Origin: Zelonia costaricensis
Taxonomy: Eukaryota > Euglenozoa > Kinetoplastea > Trypanosomatida > Trypanosomatidae
Assembly: GCA_030849075.1 (NCBI GenBank)
Contig: JASAOO010003165.1
Span: 1-26,323, forward strand
DNA length: 26,323 nt
Reading direction: 5' to 3'
Shown: piece after piece, positions 25,609-26,323 of the stretch
Layout of the letters: each line of letters opens with the position of its first letter
How positions within the stretch are numbered: position 1 is the first letter of the stretch
Notes under the pieces: model-generated
What the model was told of the DNA's origin: nothing
Database searches by the model: none
What the model saw: only the letters and a program-made list of their open reading frames with translations
Position numbers and translations under genes: made by a program

Positions 25609-26323
25609 ATGTACTACCAGTTCGAGTCCCCCGCGTCCGCGGGCCGCGGCGGGGCGGGCTCCGACCACCTGTGCGAGGCGGTCGCGCTGTGCCAGTCGAT
25701 TCTCGCACGCTACCGGCGCACCGGTACCTCCTTCTCCATGGCGGAGCTGAAGGCGATCCAGGCCCTGCGCAGTGCCTTCCCCGACACCGCGCAGGGCTCC
25801 GCCGCGAACGGCGCCGCCACACGCCCGCAAGAGGACGACTTATTCATGAATGCGCTCAGCGAGCGCACCGATGCGCCAGTCACGCCGCAGGCCGACATCG
25901 TCGATTTCCTCGAGGAGTGCTGCGACTTCACCAAGGACACCAAGGTTCTGTTTGCCGCCATCAACGCCCGCATCGCCAGCACAGTGCAGGCGCACGACGT
26001 CCGCACCTATATGATGAACACCAACGACAACATTCTGTGGGACCCCGTCAACGACACGGCCGCTCTGCTGAGTGACACAACTCCGCTGGGAAAGTGTGCG
26101 CAGGGTCGAAGCGTGCTCACGGTGGCCAACACCTTGTACATTCCACTGTGGTTCCACTCGGAGCTGGTCGGCTGCATCGCCGCCCCGGGTGGCCGCGTGT
26201 CGTGGGGGACGTCAACGCACTTTCAGGCGTTTCTGCGCGCCGTGACAGTGTCGGTGCGCAACTGCATCGCTACGGTGCTCAAGGCACGGGAAACGCAGAA
26301 GGCGGAGGCGATGGTGAGCATGG
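25609..26323 (+). CDS. GAF-domain-like protein, 5' part only; possibly a PDEB-type cAMP phosphodiesterase
   Basis: The frame is open from ATG 25609 to the window edge (238 codons seen, no stop), so the gene continues beyond it. Residues 1-90 are mixed, with a Gly/Ala-rich stretch and a helical AELKAIQALRSAF. From about 97 to 215 the order of elements fits a GAF sensor fold: a first helix (VDFLEECCDFTKDTKVLF), a strand-turn DVRTYMMNTNDNILWD, a central TTPLGKCAQGRSVLTVANTL helix-turn where GAF domains hold the ligand, and strands LYIPLWF and ELVGCIAAPGG. Trypanosomatid PDEB enzymes have two N-terminal GAF domains and in T. brucei one lies in the flagellum. From memory, PDEB genes lie near the presenilin-like gene in Leishmania, which would fit. 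The catalytic HD domain is not in the window, so this remains inference. Confidence 0.7.
   Translation, partial: MYYQFESPASAGRGGAGSDHLCEAVALCQSILARYRRTGTSFSMAELKAIQALRSAFPDTAQGSAANGAATRPQEDDLFMNALSERTDAPVTPQADIVDFLEECCDFTKDTKVLFAAINARIASTVQAHDVRTYMMNTNDNILWDPVNDTAALLSDTTPLGKCAQGRSVLTVANTLYIPLWFHSELVGCIAAPGGRVSWGTSTHFQAFLRAVTVSVRNCIATVLKARETQKAEAMVSM

Noticed and set aside
25616..25632. tRNA B-box-like AGTTCGAGTCCC
   Set aside because: The flanks cannot form a T-arm stem, no A-box lies at the right distance, and it falls inside a strongly coding frame.
1..26323. CRISPR array, insertion sequence, viral or plasmid element
   Set aside because: No spaced direct repeats, transposase, integrase or capsid-type frame was seen; the only repeats are short microsatellites and the LLDEDE pair.

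Overview
The window reads as a chromosome-internal piece of a trypanosomatid nuclear genome, most likely subfamily Leishmaniinae (Leishmania, Leptomonas, Crithidia or relatives). The reasons are intronless GC-rich genes with strong G/C at third codon positions, long intergenic regions (about 0.5 to 1.6 kb) full of polypyrimidine tracts followed by AG (spliced-leader trans-splicing signals), GT/CA microsatellites, and one point where gene direction flips. Species cannot be fixed from the sequence alone. No tRNA, rRNA, CRISPR array, insertion sequence or viral gene was recognised.

Layout. One gene on the minus strand (618-2288) encodes an acidic protein with a possible U-box-like region, a split CxxC/HxxxH zinc motif and twin C-terminal LLDEDE motifs. 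It faces a divergent strand-switch region (2289-3566) with long C-runs and a TATA-like octamer, a likely transcription start region feeding both directions. Everything to the right is one plus-strand polycistronic unit: a pfkB-family sugar/nucleoside kinase (3567-4775), condensin subunit CAP-D2 (6336-10067), a PDK1-like protein kinase ending in a FYVE-related zinc finger (11016-12176), a small conserved-looking protein (12879-13517), a flavodoxin-less TYW1 radical-SAM wyosine enzyme (14154-15437), a presenilin-type aspartic protease (16244-17311), a 53-residue hydrophilic protein (17847-18008), the GINS subunit PSF1 (19259-19855), an unknown 279-residue protein (20498-21337), a 666-residue HMG-box-like basic protein with a PP1-docking-like C terminus (22441-24441), and the 5' part of a GAF-like protein, possibly a PDEB-type cyclic-nucleotide phosphodiesterase, cut by the window edge (25609-26323).

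How the genes work together. As usual in trypanosomatids, neighbours share transcription rather than a pathway. Three bear on chromosomes or DNA (condensin CAP-D2, GINS PSF1, the HMG-like protein). Two are signalling proteins (PDK1-FYVE kinase and the putative GAF/PDE). The others are tRNA modification, intramembrane proteolysis and small-molecule phosphorylation. The most distinctive points are the PDK1-like kinase whose usual PH domain is replaced by a FYVE-related finger, the orphan gene at the strand switch, the HMG-like protein with a KISFAD tail, and a recurring order of GT-rich then CA-rich tracts in the intergenic regions. Start codons were chosen as ATG; some longer open frames begin with GTG and were shortened.
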